Part shown: positions 1-10,303 of the stretch, in pieces
How the letters are laid out: each line of letters begins with the position of its first letter
Position numbering within the stretch: position 1 is the first letter of the stretch
Assembly: GCA_026988355.1 (NCBI GenBank)
Contig: JALSLK010000069.1
Coordinates: forward strand, 1-48,104
DNA from: Flavobacteriaceae bacterium
Lineage (GTDB): Bacteria; Bacteroidota; Bacteroidia; Flavobacteriales; Flavobacteriaceae
Reading direction: 5' to 3'
DNA: 48,104 nt
Made by a program: the position numbers and the translations under genes
The notes under the pieces: model-generated
Databases searched by the model: none
Told to the model about the DNA's origin: nothing
What the model saw: only the letters and a program-made list of their open reading frames with translations

Positions 1-29
1 AATAGTGTATTTTTAATGCTCAAAATTGG

Positions 30-710
30 GTGGTTTTAAAAGTAATATTTTTGTTTGTTTGCACTATAAAAATAACACTTTTCACCCAATTTTTTACTAT
101 CTATGATGAATTTTTCGGGTTAAATCATCCTGATGGTTATAAAAATTATGATTACACAAAGAATGAAAAGAATTCTGCAACTTTTGGTTATAGAAGAAAC
201 CCTGGTATGAGAATACATGCAGCAAGGGATTTATATTATGAAATAGACGAACCAATCTATGCAATAGCAAATGGTGTTGTAAAACGAATAAAAGCATTTT
301 ATTGGGATACATGGGTTATTGAAATTGAACATGAACACCAACATGTTAAAGGACATAATATAATGGTAAGATATGGCGAAGTAAATAAAAATGGTGTTTT
401 AGTAAAAGTTGGAGATAAGGTTGTAAGAGGACAAGAAATAGCAAAAATAGGATTATTAAAGAAAAATGGAAGATTTATTAAGCAACCTGGTAGCGATAAA
501 AGAGGGATGCTACATATAGAAATTTATACTGGTGAAGAAAGTGGCTCCCTATTTGGACGTTCATCTGTAAAATATAGTGATATGTCGTATGCAACTTCAT
601 CTAATTATTCTAGTGGTAGATCATTTAAACGGAGAAAAGATTTAATAGACCCATTGCCATTATTAAAGAAAATGCTTATTAGTTCTAAAAAAGAAGGTTT
701 AATTGAGTAA
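30..710 (+). CDS. M23-family peptidase-like protein, possibly N-terminally incomplete
   Basis: The protein has the LytM/M23 fold signature. A first zinc-ligand motif HAARD lies at residues 63-67 (His63, Asp67), a strand-rich core follows, and LHIE at 161-164 supplies the third ligand (His162). M23 enzymes cut peptidoglycan cross-bridges. In typical members the last motif is HxH and a further His lies in a YxH motif; here these positions read MLH and RYGEV, so the two non-ligand catalytic histidines appear to be replaced. The start is uncertain: the GTG at 30 gives a hydrophobic N-terminus (residues 1-22) that is a poor signal peptide, and the first in-frame ATG is residue 60, inside the domain. 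A short open frame from the window edge ends at 39, so an upstream gene or a frameshifted N-terminus may lie outside. It is followed after 9 bases by a lipoprotein gene. The fold call is fairly safe; activity is not. Confidence 0.6.
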   Translation: MVLKVIFLFVCTIKITLFTQFFTIYDEFFGLNHPDGYKNYDYTKNEKNSATFGYRRNPGMRIHAARDLYYEIDEPIYAIANGVVKRIKAFYWDTWVIEIEHEHQHVKGHNIMVRYGEVNKNGVLVKVGDKVVRGQEIAKIGLLKKNGRFIKQPGSDKRGMLHIEIYTGEESGSLFGRSSVKYSDMSYATSSNYSSGRSFKRRKDLIDPLPLLKKMLISSKKEGLIE

Positions 711-719
711 AATAAAAAA

Positions 720-1313
720 ATGAAAAAATCACTAATATTAATAGTAATATTTAGCATTGTAATTTTAGGATGTAAAGAAGCTAATAAGCAATCCGAAAAG
801 GAAATAATAAAAAAAGATATTATTAAAAAGGATATTGATGTAAAAAAAATAGCAAAAAAAGAAATCCCAAAAGATCTATTAAATCAAAAATTAGTTGGAT
901 TAGTAATTAAAAATACAAAAGAGACAGATGTTAATAAAAAATATTGGGTTGATTTTGCTGCTTCCTGTATGTGCGATTCTCCCTCAATATATATTAACAA
1001 AAAAACAAATAAATTAATAATTTTCAACTATTGTGACAATGGAACCCCTCCAAATAATTTAGAGCAATCTTTTGAGTATGTAATCTATAAATTTGAAAGT
1101 GATGATAAAGATTTATCTGTTTTTAGTAAAGATGAAAACGATAATGATTTAGTGCTAATATTTAGTGAAATTTCTAATTCTAAAATATATAACTTAAAAG
1201 TTATTGGTAAATTTCCAAACGATTATGTTGGAAATACATTGAATAAATTTTTCATTACAAAATCAAATCTTAAAAATTTAAAAAAAGAAGATTGTGGTGG
1301 TTTTGATGGATAG
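720..1313 (+). CDS. Small lipoprotein of unknown function
   Basis: The N-terminus is a clear type II signal peptide: MKK, a hydrophobic run, then a lipobox ending ILGC with the acylated Cys at residue 18, so the protein should be anchored in a membrane of the envelope. A Lys/Glu-rich linker (about residues 25-55) precedes a roughly 140-residue domain with a CMCD motif near residue 81 and a further Cys pair in the second half, which I do not recognise. It lies 9 bases after the M23-like gene and is probably co-transcribed with it. A pairing of an envelope hydrolase-like protein with a lipoprotein could mean an effector with its immunity or partner protein, but the sequence does not prove this. 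Confidence 0.75.
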   Translation: MKKSLILIVIFSIVILGCKEANKQSEKEIIKKDIIKKDIDVKKIAKKEIPKDLLNQKLVGLVIKNTKETDVNKKYWVDFAASCMCDSPSIYINKKTNKLIIFNYCDNGTPPNNLEQSFEYVIYKFESDDKDLSVFSKDENDNDLVLIFSEISNSKIYNLKVIGKFPNDYVGNTLNKFFITKSNLKNLKKEDCGGFDG

Positions 1314-1427
1314 TAAAATATTAGATTGATGAATTTTAAAGAATAATTTTACATTCAAACAACTAACAAATAATAGACAAACCACTACAAATTCTAGAAC
1401 AACAAAAAAAGAAACCACCAATTAATT

Positions 1428-1435
1428 TACATTTG
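1428..1435 (+). promoter_or_regulatory. Candidate Bacteroidota -7 box for the MORN-repeat gene
   Basis: TACATTTG matches the Bacteroidota consensus TAnnTTTG and lies 19 bases before the ATG at 1455. No convincing -33 element is visible. In DNA this AT-rich a match arises by chance about once per kilobase, so position is the main support. Confidence 0.5.
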
Positions 1436-1454
1436 TATTGTAAAACACAATAAA

Positions 1455-2777
1455 ATGAAAAAATTAATACTAGTAATATTATTCTTCGCTACTAATAACC
1501 TACTAACAACAGCACAAGAAAAATACCATACTTATTGGGACAACCAAAAGTCTAGAGAAATAGGATATTACCTTGACGGAGAAAAAACAGGACAATGGAA
1601 AGCATATTATCAAAATGGAAAAATGCAATACATTGGAAATTATAACAATGGGAAAAAGAAAGATACATGGAAATACTACCATAAAAATAGTCAATTATCT
1701 ACTCAGATACATTATACAAATGGAACTCCAACAGGAAAACGAAAAGACTATCATCCAAACGGAAAATTAAGATATGTTGTAAACTACAATACTAAAGGAG
1801 TAGCAATAGGAGAATCCAAAACTTACGATATTAAAGGCGATTTATTCCTTACAGAAACTTATAAAAATGGAGAAATCTATAAAATAAAATATGCAAATAG
1901 TATCCTTGAAAAATTCCCTACCTATATGCTACAAGAAACAGAAAAACAAGAAATAGAAAATAGTATAGGAAACAATTTAAAAATAAAACAAATCCTAAAA
2001 ACAAAACAGAATACAAATTATATCTATGTGTTTGGAACAAAAGAACAAATCCATAACAACAAAAAAATAAATGCACTAACCATATTATTAGTAAAAGAAA
2101 ATAAAATAATATCCGAAATAAGTTATAATATACCATTTGAGTTTATGACTGTTACACAAACAAATAGAATAGAAGGTTATAATTTGGAGCATATTAATGA
2201 AAGTCTAGAAATGGAATTTGGAAGAGCTGCATGTGGATATGGAGTACACAATATACTATTTTTTAGAAAAGGAAATAGTCTAATAAAAGGAGTCTTGGTA
2301 TCCTCGTATGGAGAACCAGAAAGCGATTATTCGTATAGTGAAATTATAGAACCAACAGAAAAAATGAAAAATCAAATTTGGATAAAAAAAATAGTTGGAT
2401 GTTCCAAATTGGAAAACGACAAAGTAATAGAGATTCCATTTTACACCAAAATAAAAAAATACAAACTACAAAAAGACAAACTAGTATTACTAAATTCAAA
2501 GAAAAATAATTACTATTACGTAACTGCAAAAAGTGGTCTTAGACAAAGGTATCAGCCATTTATTACCAGCGAAAAATTAGATGTATTAGCATACGGAACA
2601 AAAATTAAACTTTTAAACAAAACAAAATTACCCTTTAAAGTTAGAGAAAAAGGAAAAATACTCCAAGGATATTGGGCAAATATAGAAACACAAGATTCCA
2701 TAGGAAATAAATACACATCCTATGTGTTTGATGGATACCTAAGTAAAATACAACCAAAAATGAATTTAAAAAAATAA
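1455..2777 (+). CDS. Secreted MORN-repeat (YwqK-like) protein with SH3-like C-terminus
   Basis: A signal peptide (residues 1-20, ending TTAQE) is followed by four or so MORN_2-type repeats between about residues 30 and 140, seen as the recurring pattern G-x-W-K-x-Y-Y-x-N-G-K. This is the repeat of the YwqK antitoxin-component-like family common in Bacteroidota, where the repeats are thought to mediate protein or membrane contacts. The middle (150-350) is unrecognised. The end (about 355-435) contains an SH3b-like stretch with Y-Y-V-T-A-x-S-G-L-R and a later GYWANIE. No enzyme motif is seen. It is preceded by its own -7 box and followed by an unrelated DNA repair gene, so it is probably a single-gene unit. 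Confidence 0.75.
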   Translation: MKKLILVILFFATNNLLTTAQEKYHTYWDNQKSREIGYYLDGEKTGQWKAYYQNGKMQYIGNYNNGKKKDTWKYYHKNSQLSTQIHYTNGTPTGKRKDYHPNGKLRYVVNYNTKGVAIGESKTYDIKGDLFLTETYKNGEIYKIKYANSILEKFPTYMLQETEKQEIENSIGNNLKIKQILKTKQNTNYIYVFGTKEQIHNNKKINALTILLVKENKIISEISYNIPFEFMTVTQTNRIEGYNLEHINESLEMEFGRAACGYGVHNILFFRKGNSLIKGVLVSSYGEPESDYSYSEIIEPTEKMKNQIWIKKIVGCSKLENDKVIEIPFYTKIKKYKLQKDKLVLLNSKKNNYYYVTAKSGLRQRYQPFITSEKLDVLAYGTKIKLLNKTKLPFKVREKGKILQGYWANIETQDSIGNKYTSYVFDGYLSKIQPKMNLKK

Positions 2778-2846
2778 ACTAAAAAAATTATATCTTTATT
2801 TCCTAATAAAATGTAAGGAAAATAATAAAAAACGACCAATATAAAA

Positions 2847-3206
2847 ATGAGTATTTCAGAAAATTTTTTTGAACGAGTATATAACGTAGTACGGAAAATT
2901 CCTTATGGTAAAGTAACATCGTACGGAGAAATTGCGAAATTTTTAGGAGCAGTAAGATCTGCAAGAATGGTCGGATGGGCAATGAATGCAGCACATAATG
3001 ACGATACAATACCTGCACATAGAGTCGTAAACAAACAAGGGCTATTAACAGGGAAACATCATTTTGATGGCACAAATTTAATGCAACAATTATTAGAAAG
3101 TGAAGGAATAATCATTAAAAATAATAAAATAATCAATTTTAATGAAGTATTTTGGATACCAAAAAAAAAATCACCAATTAATAATCCTTATAATGAAAAT
3201 ATTTAA
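2847..3206 (+). CDS. Alkyltransferase-like (ATL) DNA repair protein, MGMT family
   Basis: The 119-residue protein consists of the DNA-binding domain of O6-alkylguanine-DNA alkyltransferases: IPYGKVTSYGEIA (18-30), the helix-turn-helix arginine in SARMVG (Arg40) and the active-site loop. That loop reads PAHRV at 56-60 where true MGMT enzymes have PCHRV, so the alkyl-accepting Cys is Ala57. Members with this change (ATL proteins) bind O6-alkylguanine, flip it out and hand the lesion to nucleotide excision repair without removing the alkyl group. The size and lack of an N-terminal Ada domain fit ATL. Its last codons overlap the start of the next gene by 14 bases, suggesting coupled translation. 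Confidence 0.9.
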   Translation: MSISENFFERVYNVVRKIPYGKVTSYGEIAKFLGAVRSARMVGWAMNAAHNDDTIPAHRVVNKQGLLTGKHHFDGTNLMQQLLESEGIIIKNNKIINFNEVFWIPKKKSPINNPYNENI

Positions 3207-3957
3207 AAAAATACTACCTGTCATAATATTAGCTACATGCATACATATAAATGCACAAAAAGGAATGGTAGTTGGTAACGAAATAGGAATTTATTTAGGA
3301 CCAACTTTTATGCAAACAGACTATGGCGAAGCAAATAATTTTAAAAGTTCTGTAAATAACGGAGGGTTTGGGTATGGAATAGCATATATCGCAGATTTTT
3401 CCAATTCTAAATTCAATTCTAAATTATTTTCATTTATATCCAAACGCTTAAAAACAAGAATAGAATTTTCCTATTCAAAAACATTATTTGAATACGATGG
3501 AGCACCAGTAGAAAATCCAAATAATCCAGAATATAAAAATTTTAAAGCAATGAAAGGAAAAACGAAGCTATATAATTTTGGTGCATTTAGCGAAATTTAT
3601 TTCTTATCCTTAAAACACAGTTCCAAATTTCAACCATATTTTATTACAGGTATATCGTATTCTATTGCAAATCCTAGTTTAAAAACTACCGAAGCATTAC
3701 CAAGTGCTTTTACACCAGAAAATGAAAATGTATTTTTAGAACAGCAAAATGTAGTGTCATTTTCCTCAGGATTAGGATTGCGGTATAAATTAAATACCAT
3801 TGATTTTTTAATAGAATCTCGATTCAATTCTTTCTTTTCCGATCGTATTGAAGGGCTAGATTCTAATGTAACAGCAGACAACAATAATGATACACAAGTA
3901 ATTTTTAATATTGGAATTGTGTTTCATCTAAATAATAAGAAGAAAAATTTATATTAA
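3193..3957 (+). CDS. PorT-family outer-membrane beta-barrel protein
   Basis: I place the start at the ATG at 3193 because it begins a good signal peptide (MKIFKKILPVIILATCI, cleavage after NAQ); the upstream ATG at 3142 would add 17 hydrophilic residues inside the previous gene. The mature protein shows alternating hydrophobic strands with Gly-rich turns (IGIYLGPTF near the start, FNIGIVFHL at the end) as in small PorT/OmpA-like eight-stranded barrels of Bacteroidota. No partner domain is present. PorT itself is a T9SS component, but this general barrel family has many members, so a specific T9SS role should not be assumed. It is followed by a small hairpin between convergent genes. Confidence 0.75.
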   Translation: MKIFKKILPVIILATCIHINAQKGMVVGNEIGIYLGPTFMQTDYGEANNFKSSVNNGGFGYGIAYIADFSNSKFNSKLFSFISKRLKTRIEFSYSKTLFEYDGAPVENPNNPEYKNFKAMKGKTKLYNFGAFSEIYFLSLKHSSKFQPYFITGISYSIANPSLKTTEALPSAFTPENENVFLEQQNVVSFSSGLGLRYKLNTIDFLIESRFNSFFSDRIEGLDSNVTADNNNDTQVIFNIGIVFHLNNKKKNLY

Positions 3958-3962
3958 ACTAG

Positions 3963-3982
3963 AATACGTTTTCGTATTTTAA
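3963..3982. terminator. Possible bidirectional terminator hairpin
   Basis: AATACG (3963-3968), a TTTT loop, CGTATT (3973-3978), then a T/A-rich tail. It sits between convergent genes ending at 3957 and 4058, which is the right place for a shared terminator, but the six-base stem has only two G-C pairs. Confidence 0.35.
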
Positions 3983-4057
3983 AACAAAAATATCCTTAGA
4001 TTATTTTTCCATTTTCGGAATTAAAATTTGGTAAAAATCATAATTTATTCAATCCTT

Positions 4058-5269
4058 TTATTCTTTACCATCAACATAATTCTGCAAATAATCAAAAAGA
4101 GCAGTTAACTTACCATCTTTGGTCATTCTAGCGCGTTTTAAAACACCATCAGCATCGTTATCAAAAAAAGCAGAAATAACATGTTTAGCAAACATAACAC
4201 CAAAACCAACAGAAGCATCGTTAGGCAATTCGCAAGGTAAATTATCAACAGCCATAACAGCAATTGCATTAGAGTCTTTAAAATCTACCTCCCTTTCGGA
4301 TTGTGCATCATAACCATAAATAGGATTTGCAATCGTAGAAGGCCTAATAGTACAAGCAACAGGACCATCAATATCACAACTAACATCAGCGACAACTTTA
4401 ATATTAAAATCGGAAGATTTTGCTTCTTCTCGCGTAAAAATAAAAGGAGAGCCAGATCCAAAAAAATGTCCAGAAATATACATGTCGGCAACTTTTGCAA
4501 ACCGCATAAAGTTACTATTATATGCTGTTGGATTATTATAAAAATCGTATTTATCAAGTACTTTTTTATCTTTTCGGATGTTATAATCCAACACATCTAA
4601 TTGTGTATAAACCGATTCATTATACGTATTATCAATAAAATTATTAGCACGTACTTCTAACAAACCCATACCATCTAACATTTCTTTAGCACCATTACTT
4701 ACTTTTCCTTTACCAGTAAGTACAATTTTAATATTTGGCAATTTGCTTTTAATATTTTTTAGATTCGCTATTAATTCAGCCTGGTCTTCACAATATTCTG
4801 CCTTTTTTAAATCAAATAAATTATACTTTAAACCATAAGTTCTAAAACCGTTATACGCACCAACAATACCAGCATAACGCCCAAAAGCAACAGTTCTATG
4901 TTCTTTAATATCCGTAATTGCCTCATGGTCATACATTTCAATTTTTTTATCTAAAATAGCACGTAATAAATCGCGATTGTATGGCTGCTTTTTAAAAGTA
5001 TGAGAAAAGAAAAAATAAGCTTTATTCGGAATTAAAGCATCTATTGGAACTTCTTTAACACCAAGCATCACATCGCAATCTGTAACATCGTTGGTTACCA
5101 ATAATCCATTAGCACGATAAGCAGCATCATTAAAAACACGAATATCCGAACTTTCAATTTTAATTTCTAAATTTGGAAATTGAGAAAGTAATGCAACACA
5201 GGCATCAGGAGAAAATACAACACGTCTGTCTGGTGGATTTTTACGTTCTTTAATAATCGCTAACTTCAT
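4058..5269 (-). CDS. Saccharopine/alanine dehydrogenase-like NAD(P)-dependent oxidoreductase
   Basis: The 403-residue product begins MKLAIIKERKNPPDRRVVF, the pattern of the AlaDH/PNT N-terminal domain family (alanine dehydrogenase, transhydrogenase alpha, fungal-type saccharopine dehydrogenase Lys1). Further family features are FFFSHTFKKQPYNR near residue 90, YDHEAI, and a central GRYAGIVGAYNGF stretch. It ends with a conserved segment DNLPCELPNDASVGFG near residue 345. The layout is closer to Lys1-type than to alanine dehydrogenase. The likely reaction is NAD-linked reductive amination or its reverse on an amino or keto acid, but the substrate cannot be named. It is alone on its strand, convergent with the barrel gene and divergent from tmRNA. 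Confidence 0.8.
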   Translation of the reverse strand: MKLAIIKERKNPPDRRVVFSPDACVALLSQFPNLEIKIESSDIRVFNDAAYRANGLLVTNDVTDCDVMLGVKEVPIDALIPNKAYFFFSHTFKKQPYNRDLLRAILDKKIEMYDHEAITDIKEHRTVAFGRYAGIVGAYNGFRTYGLKYNLFDLKKAEYCEDQAELIANLKNIKSKLPNIKIVLTGKGKVSNGAKEMLDGMGLLEVRANNFIDNTYNESVYTQLDVLDYNIRKDKKVLDKYDFYNNPTAYNSNFMRFAKVADMYISGHFFGSGSPFIFTREEAKSSDFNIKVVADVSCDIDGPVACTIRPSTIANPIYGYDAQSEREVDFKDSNAIAVMAVDNLPCELPNDASVGFGVMFAKHVISAFFDNDADGVLKRARMTKDGKLTALFDYLQNYVDGKE

Positions 5270-5401
5270 AATGATATATTGTAGTTTAAATTTTGGAATG
5301 AATTTTGCGTAAAATTAACTGAAAATGTCAATAATAGCAAAGAGATTTAAGAATTAATAAAAAAATAATCATTTTATATTCCCTTTCTCTACTTTCTATG
5401 T

Positions 5402-5409
5402 TACATTTG
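5402..5409 (+). promoter_or_regulatory. Candidate -7 box of the tmRNA gene
   Basis: TACATTTG fits TAnnTTTG and ends 12 bases before the 5' end deduced for the tmRNA from acceptor-stem pairing, which is close to the expected distance to a transcription start. No clear -33 box is seen. Confidence 0.6.
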
Positions 5410-5421
5410 CACAAGTTCTTT

Positions 5422-5815
5422 GGGGATGACTGGTTTTGACAGCGAGGTCAAGTGGATTATAAGCATGTCGAGTAATGAAATAGCACTCGTAAATCTCAAT
5501 TTCAAAATTTAAACGGTGAAAATAATTTCGCTTTAGCTGCTTAATCTGAATTAATAGTAAGATCAAGCCTCGTCGCACTAGGTGCGAAAGCTAAATGTCT
5601 CTATAAAAGCCTTGGTTAACGGCGTTTTGAATTGAGGCATCGTAAAAGTAAACCTAGAAACAGAAAGGTCTCGGTTCTGTTTCAAAACTAAAGAGAATAA
5701 GCTTAAAGTAGATTGTTTTTAGTTCGCTTTTTGTCGAAAACTTAAATAAAAACTAAACATGTAGAAAATAATTTAGTTGCTCGTTTGGACGAGGGTTCGA
5801 TTCCCTCCATCTCCA
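5422..5815 (+). ncRNA. ssrA: Transfer-messenger RNA (tmRNA)
   Basis: The 5' end GGGGATGACTGGTTTTGACAG is the tmRNA signature. GGGGATG pairs with CATCTCC at 5808-5814 over seven base pairs (one G-U), followed by discriminator A5815. The T-arm is visible just before this (GTTCGATTC within a gaggg/ccctc stem, about 5791-5806). CCA is not encoded and must be added. The open reading frame encodes the tag GENNFALAA, starting at the resume codon GGT and ending with TAA at 5542-5544. With SmpB the RNA frees stalled ribosomes and marks the unfinished proteins for proteolysis. The length of about 394 nt is normal for a one-piece tmRNA; the region between the tag and the T-arm should hold the pseudoknots. 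Confidence 0.97.
5515..5544 (+). other. tmRNA proteolysis tag reading frame
   Basis: GGT GAA AAT AAT TTC GCT TTA GCT GCT TAA encodes GENNFALAA and a stop. The hydrophobic end A-L-A-A is what ClpXP-type proteases recognise. The tag is added after the alanine carried by tmRNA itself. The flavobacterial style GE-x-N-x-A-L-A-A supports the taxonomic placement. Confidence 0.93.
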
Positions 5816-5942
5816 CAAAAAATTATCTGTTTATACCAATATGAACAAAGATTAAATCATTGCAATAAATAGACATGTATTTTAATTAACAAGGATGTTT
5901 TAAATTACCTCACTTTTTATTACTTTCGTATAAACTTTTAAT

Positions 5943-7043
5943 TTGCAAAAAATAATAATTTCTGTAACCAACGATCTAACCACAGATCAAAGAGTACATA
6001 AAGTATGTACATCATTACAAGAAATGGGATTTGAAATACTATTAGCTGGTCGAAAACTAGAAAACAGCCTTCCGTTACAACGAAACTATAAAACACACAG
6101 AATAGATTTGTTTTTTAACAGAGGCTTTCTTTTTTATGCAGAATATAATTTTAGATTATTTTTCTATCTACTATTTCAAAAAAAAACAATTGTGCTAGCA
6201 AATGATTTAGATACATTATTACCAAATTATCTAATATCAAAACTTCAAAAAAAGAAATTAGTGTATGATAGTCACGAATTATTTACCGAAGTACCAGAAC
6301 TCATAAACAGACCAAAAACACAAAACATTTGGTTAAAAATAGAACAATACATACTTCCAAAATTAAAAAACACCTATACGGTTTGTCAATCAATTGCTAA
6401 TTATTACAATGAGAAATACCAAACAAATTTTAAAGTAATTCGAAATATACCAATATACCAACCTGTTAAATATGAAGCATGTAAACTTCCGTTAGAAATA
6501 AAAAATAAAAAAATTATTATCTATCAAGGTGCATTAAATATAGGAAGAGGCTTAGAATTAATGCTAGAAACCATGCATTATTTAGAAAACCACCTCCTAA
6601 TCTTAGTTGGAGATGGAGATATAGCAATCCAATTACAACAACAAGTAAAACAAAATAAATTAGAAAATAAAGTTCATTTTTTAGGAAAAAAAACACCTAA
6701 AGAACTAAAAAAAATAACCAAATTAGCTGATTTAGGCGTTAGTGTAGAAGAAGATTTAGGACTAAATTATCGCTACGCATTACCAAATAAAATATTTGAC
6801 TATATACATGCAAATATTCCTGTTTTAGTATCCGATTTACCCGAAATGAAAAACCTAGTAAAAAATTATAAAATAGGAGAAATTATTACCGATAGAAACC
6901 CAAAAAAAATAGCAATTCAAATTGAAAAAATGCTAAAATCAGACTTGACCTTAATCAAAGAAAACCTACAAAAAGCTACCGTAAAATTGCAATGGAAAAA
7001 TGAAGAAAAAATCTTAAAAAATATCTTTACCAACCTATTGTAA
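5943..7043 (+). CDS. GT4-type glycosyltransferase
   Basis: The 366-residue protein has the GT-B layout: an N-terminal Rossmann half beginning MQKIIISVTNDLTTDQRVHK, then a C-terminal nucleotide-sugar half with IIYQGALNIGRGLELMLE (about 196-213) and VEEDLGLNYRYALPNKIFDY (about 273-292), the usual GT4 donor-binding region. The donor and acceptor are unknown. The start must be TTG: no ATG or GTG lies nearby in frame, and the conserved first strand begins immediately after. A TACTTTCG box at 5921-5928 would give only a very short leader. It stands apart from the large polysaccharide locus, between tmRNA and gyrB, so a housekeeping cell-surface role is possible. Confidence 0.88.
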   Translation: MQKIIISVTNDLTTDQRVHKVCTSLQEMGFEILLAGRKLENSLPLQRNYKTHRIDLFFNRGFLFYAEYNFRLFFYLLFQKKTIVLANDLDTLLPNYLISKLQKKKLVYDSHELFTEVPELINRPKTQNIWLKIEQYILPKLKNTYTVCQSIANYYNEKYQTNFKVIRNIPIYQPVKYEACKLPLEIKNKKIIIYQGALNIGRGLELMLETMHYLENHLLILVGDGDIAIQLQQQVKQNKLENKVHFLGKKTPKELKKITKLADLGVSVEEDLGLNYRYALPNKIFDYIHANIPVLVSDLPEMKNLVKNYKIGEIITDRNPKKIAIQIEKMLKSDLTLIKENLQKATVKLQWKNEEKILKNIFTNLL

Positions 7044-7162
7044 TTATTATAGTACAAAATTCACATAAAATATTGATTATCAATTATTTATTGTTTTTGA
7101 CTAATTGTTAATAACTTCGTAAAAAGCACAAAAAAAGCCTTTCAGAAAAAGAGCATTTTTGT

Positions 7163-7170
7163 TATATTTG
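7163..7170 (+). promoter_or_regulatory. Candidate -7 box of gyrB
   Basis: TATATTTG fits TAnnTTTG exactly and lies 36 bases before the gyrB ATG, implying a leader of about 28-30 nt. Confidence 0.55.
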
Positions 7171-7203
7171 TTTCTTGTATTAACTAGAAAATTAACACGT
7201 TGA

Positions 7204-9144
<1,941 letters not shown>

Positions 9145-9198
9145 ATTTAAAATATAATGAGTCCGAATTAGCATTCCCTATTCTATAAATAAAACAAT

Positions 9199-10278
9199 AT
9201 GAAACGATTTTTTGTTACTATTTTTTGTTTGATAACATTTAGTATATCTAATGCACAAAATTTTGAAAATATATTAGCTTCTGGAAAAGAAGATGCATCC
9301 ATATATTTGGGAAATTATATGCAACCAATATTTAAAGGACTAGTTTATAATCTTAATGGAGGTTGGTACCATTCAGGTAAAACACATAAAAAATACGGAT
9401 TTGATATAACCATCAATGCAAACGCTTCATTTGTACCACAAAATGAAAAGAATTTTCTTTTTAACAATTTAGATTATACGGTTTTAGAATTGGATGGAAC
9501 AAATACTACCACCAATTTACCTACCGTTATGGGACAAACAAGTTCTCAACAAATAAATGTAAAAGTACCTATCGATGCTTTAGGAAATATTATTCCGAAT
9601 GGCAGTATCGAAATTCCTGTTGGGTTTAGAGTTGCTTCTTTTGAAACTTTAGATGGTATTGAAGACGAATTACCAGTTTCGGCTGTACCAACAGCAATGA
9701 TTCAAGTAGGAATTGGTTTGCCTTCAAAAACAGATGTGAAATTGCGATATATACCAAATGTAGGTAGAGAAGATGTAAAGTTCAATTTACTAGGAATTGG
9801 TTTTCAACACAACCTATTACAACATTTTTCTATTGCAGATAAAGCTCCAATATTTGACTTGTCTATCTTAGCAGCCTATACCACATCGACAACAACGTAT
9901 ACACCAAAAAATTCGAGTATAGGAATTAACCAAGAAACAAGTATAAAAATCAATGCATATACTGCACAATTAGTAGCAAATTTAGATTTTAAAATTGTCA
10001 ATTTTTATGCTGGTTTAGGATATAGTGCTGGTAATGCAAGTATGCAAGTAAAAGGAGATTATACCTATACATACAATCTTGAAAACACAACAGGATTGCC
10101 TTTAGGAAATTCAATCACACAAACAATTCATGATCCTATAAATATTAGTTATAATTTACATGGCGCAAAGGCAACCGTAGGAGCTAGATTAAATTTAGCA
10201 TGGTTTAAAATATTTGCCGATTATTCGTTTCAAGGATACAATACCGCTAATGCAGGAATAGCATTTAGCTTTAGATAA
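9199..10278 (+). CDS. DUF6588-like outer-membrane protein
   Basis: A signal peptide (residues 1-19, ending SNAQ) precedes a protein of about 340 residues made of amphipathic strands. It contains GYSAGNASMQVKGDYTYTYN (about 274-293) and ends NAGIAFSFR, an aromatic last strand typical of outer-membrane barrels. I recognise it as resembling the Bacteroidota family DUF6588, whose function is unknown. The 26-base gap to mdh suggests these two may be co-transcribed, although there is no functional link. Confidence 0.75.
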   Translation: MKRFFVTIFCLITFSISNAQNFENILASGKEDASIYLGNYMQPIFKGLVYNLNGGWYHSGKTHKKYGFDITINANASFVPQNEKNFLFNNLDYTVLELDGTNTTTNLPTVMGQTSSQQINVKVPIDALGNIIPNGSIEIPVGFRVASFETLDGIEDELPVSAVPTAMIQVGIGLPSKTDVKLRYIPNVGREDVKFNLLGIGFQHNLLQHFSIADKAPIFDLSILAAYTTSTTTYTPKNSSIGINQETSIKINAYTAQLVANLDFKIVNFYAGLGYSAGNASMQVKGDYTYTYNLENTTGLPLGNSITQTIHDPINISYNLHGAKATVGARLNLAWFKIFADYSFQGYNTANAGIAFSFR

Positions 10279-10303
10279 AAATAAATAATAAATTCAAAAA
10301 AAA

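Noticed and set aside
3142..3192. Upstream ATG for the beta-barrel protein
   Set aside because: It would place 17 extra residues ahead of a perfect signal peptide that begins at 3193.
4285..4600. Open frames on both strands inside the dehydrogenase gene
   Set aside because: They lie in other frames of a well-supported gene, are rich in Ile/Asn/Cys, and show no domain.
5396..5578. Minus-strand 60-residue open frame over the tmRNA
   Set aside because: It lies wholly over a structured RNA gene with clear acceptor pairing and tag, so it is a shadow frame.
5832..5846. A possible MITE end (TATACCAAT) 17 bases after the tmRNA, a classical integration site
   Set aside because: Only nine or so bases match the element end, no partner end or repeat of the tmRNA 3' part is seen, and no integrase gene lies nearby.
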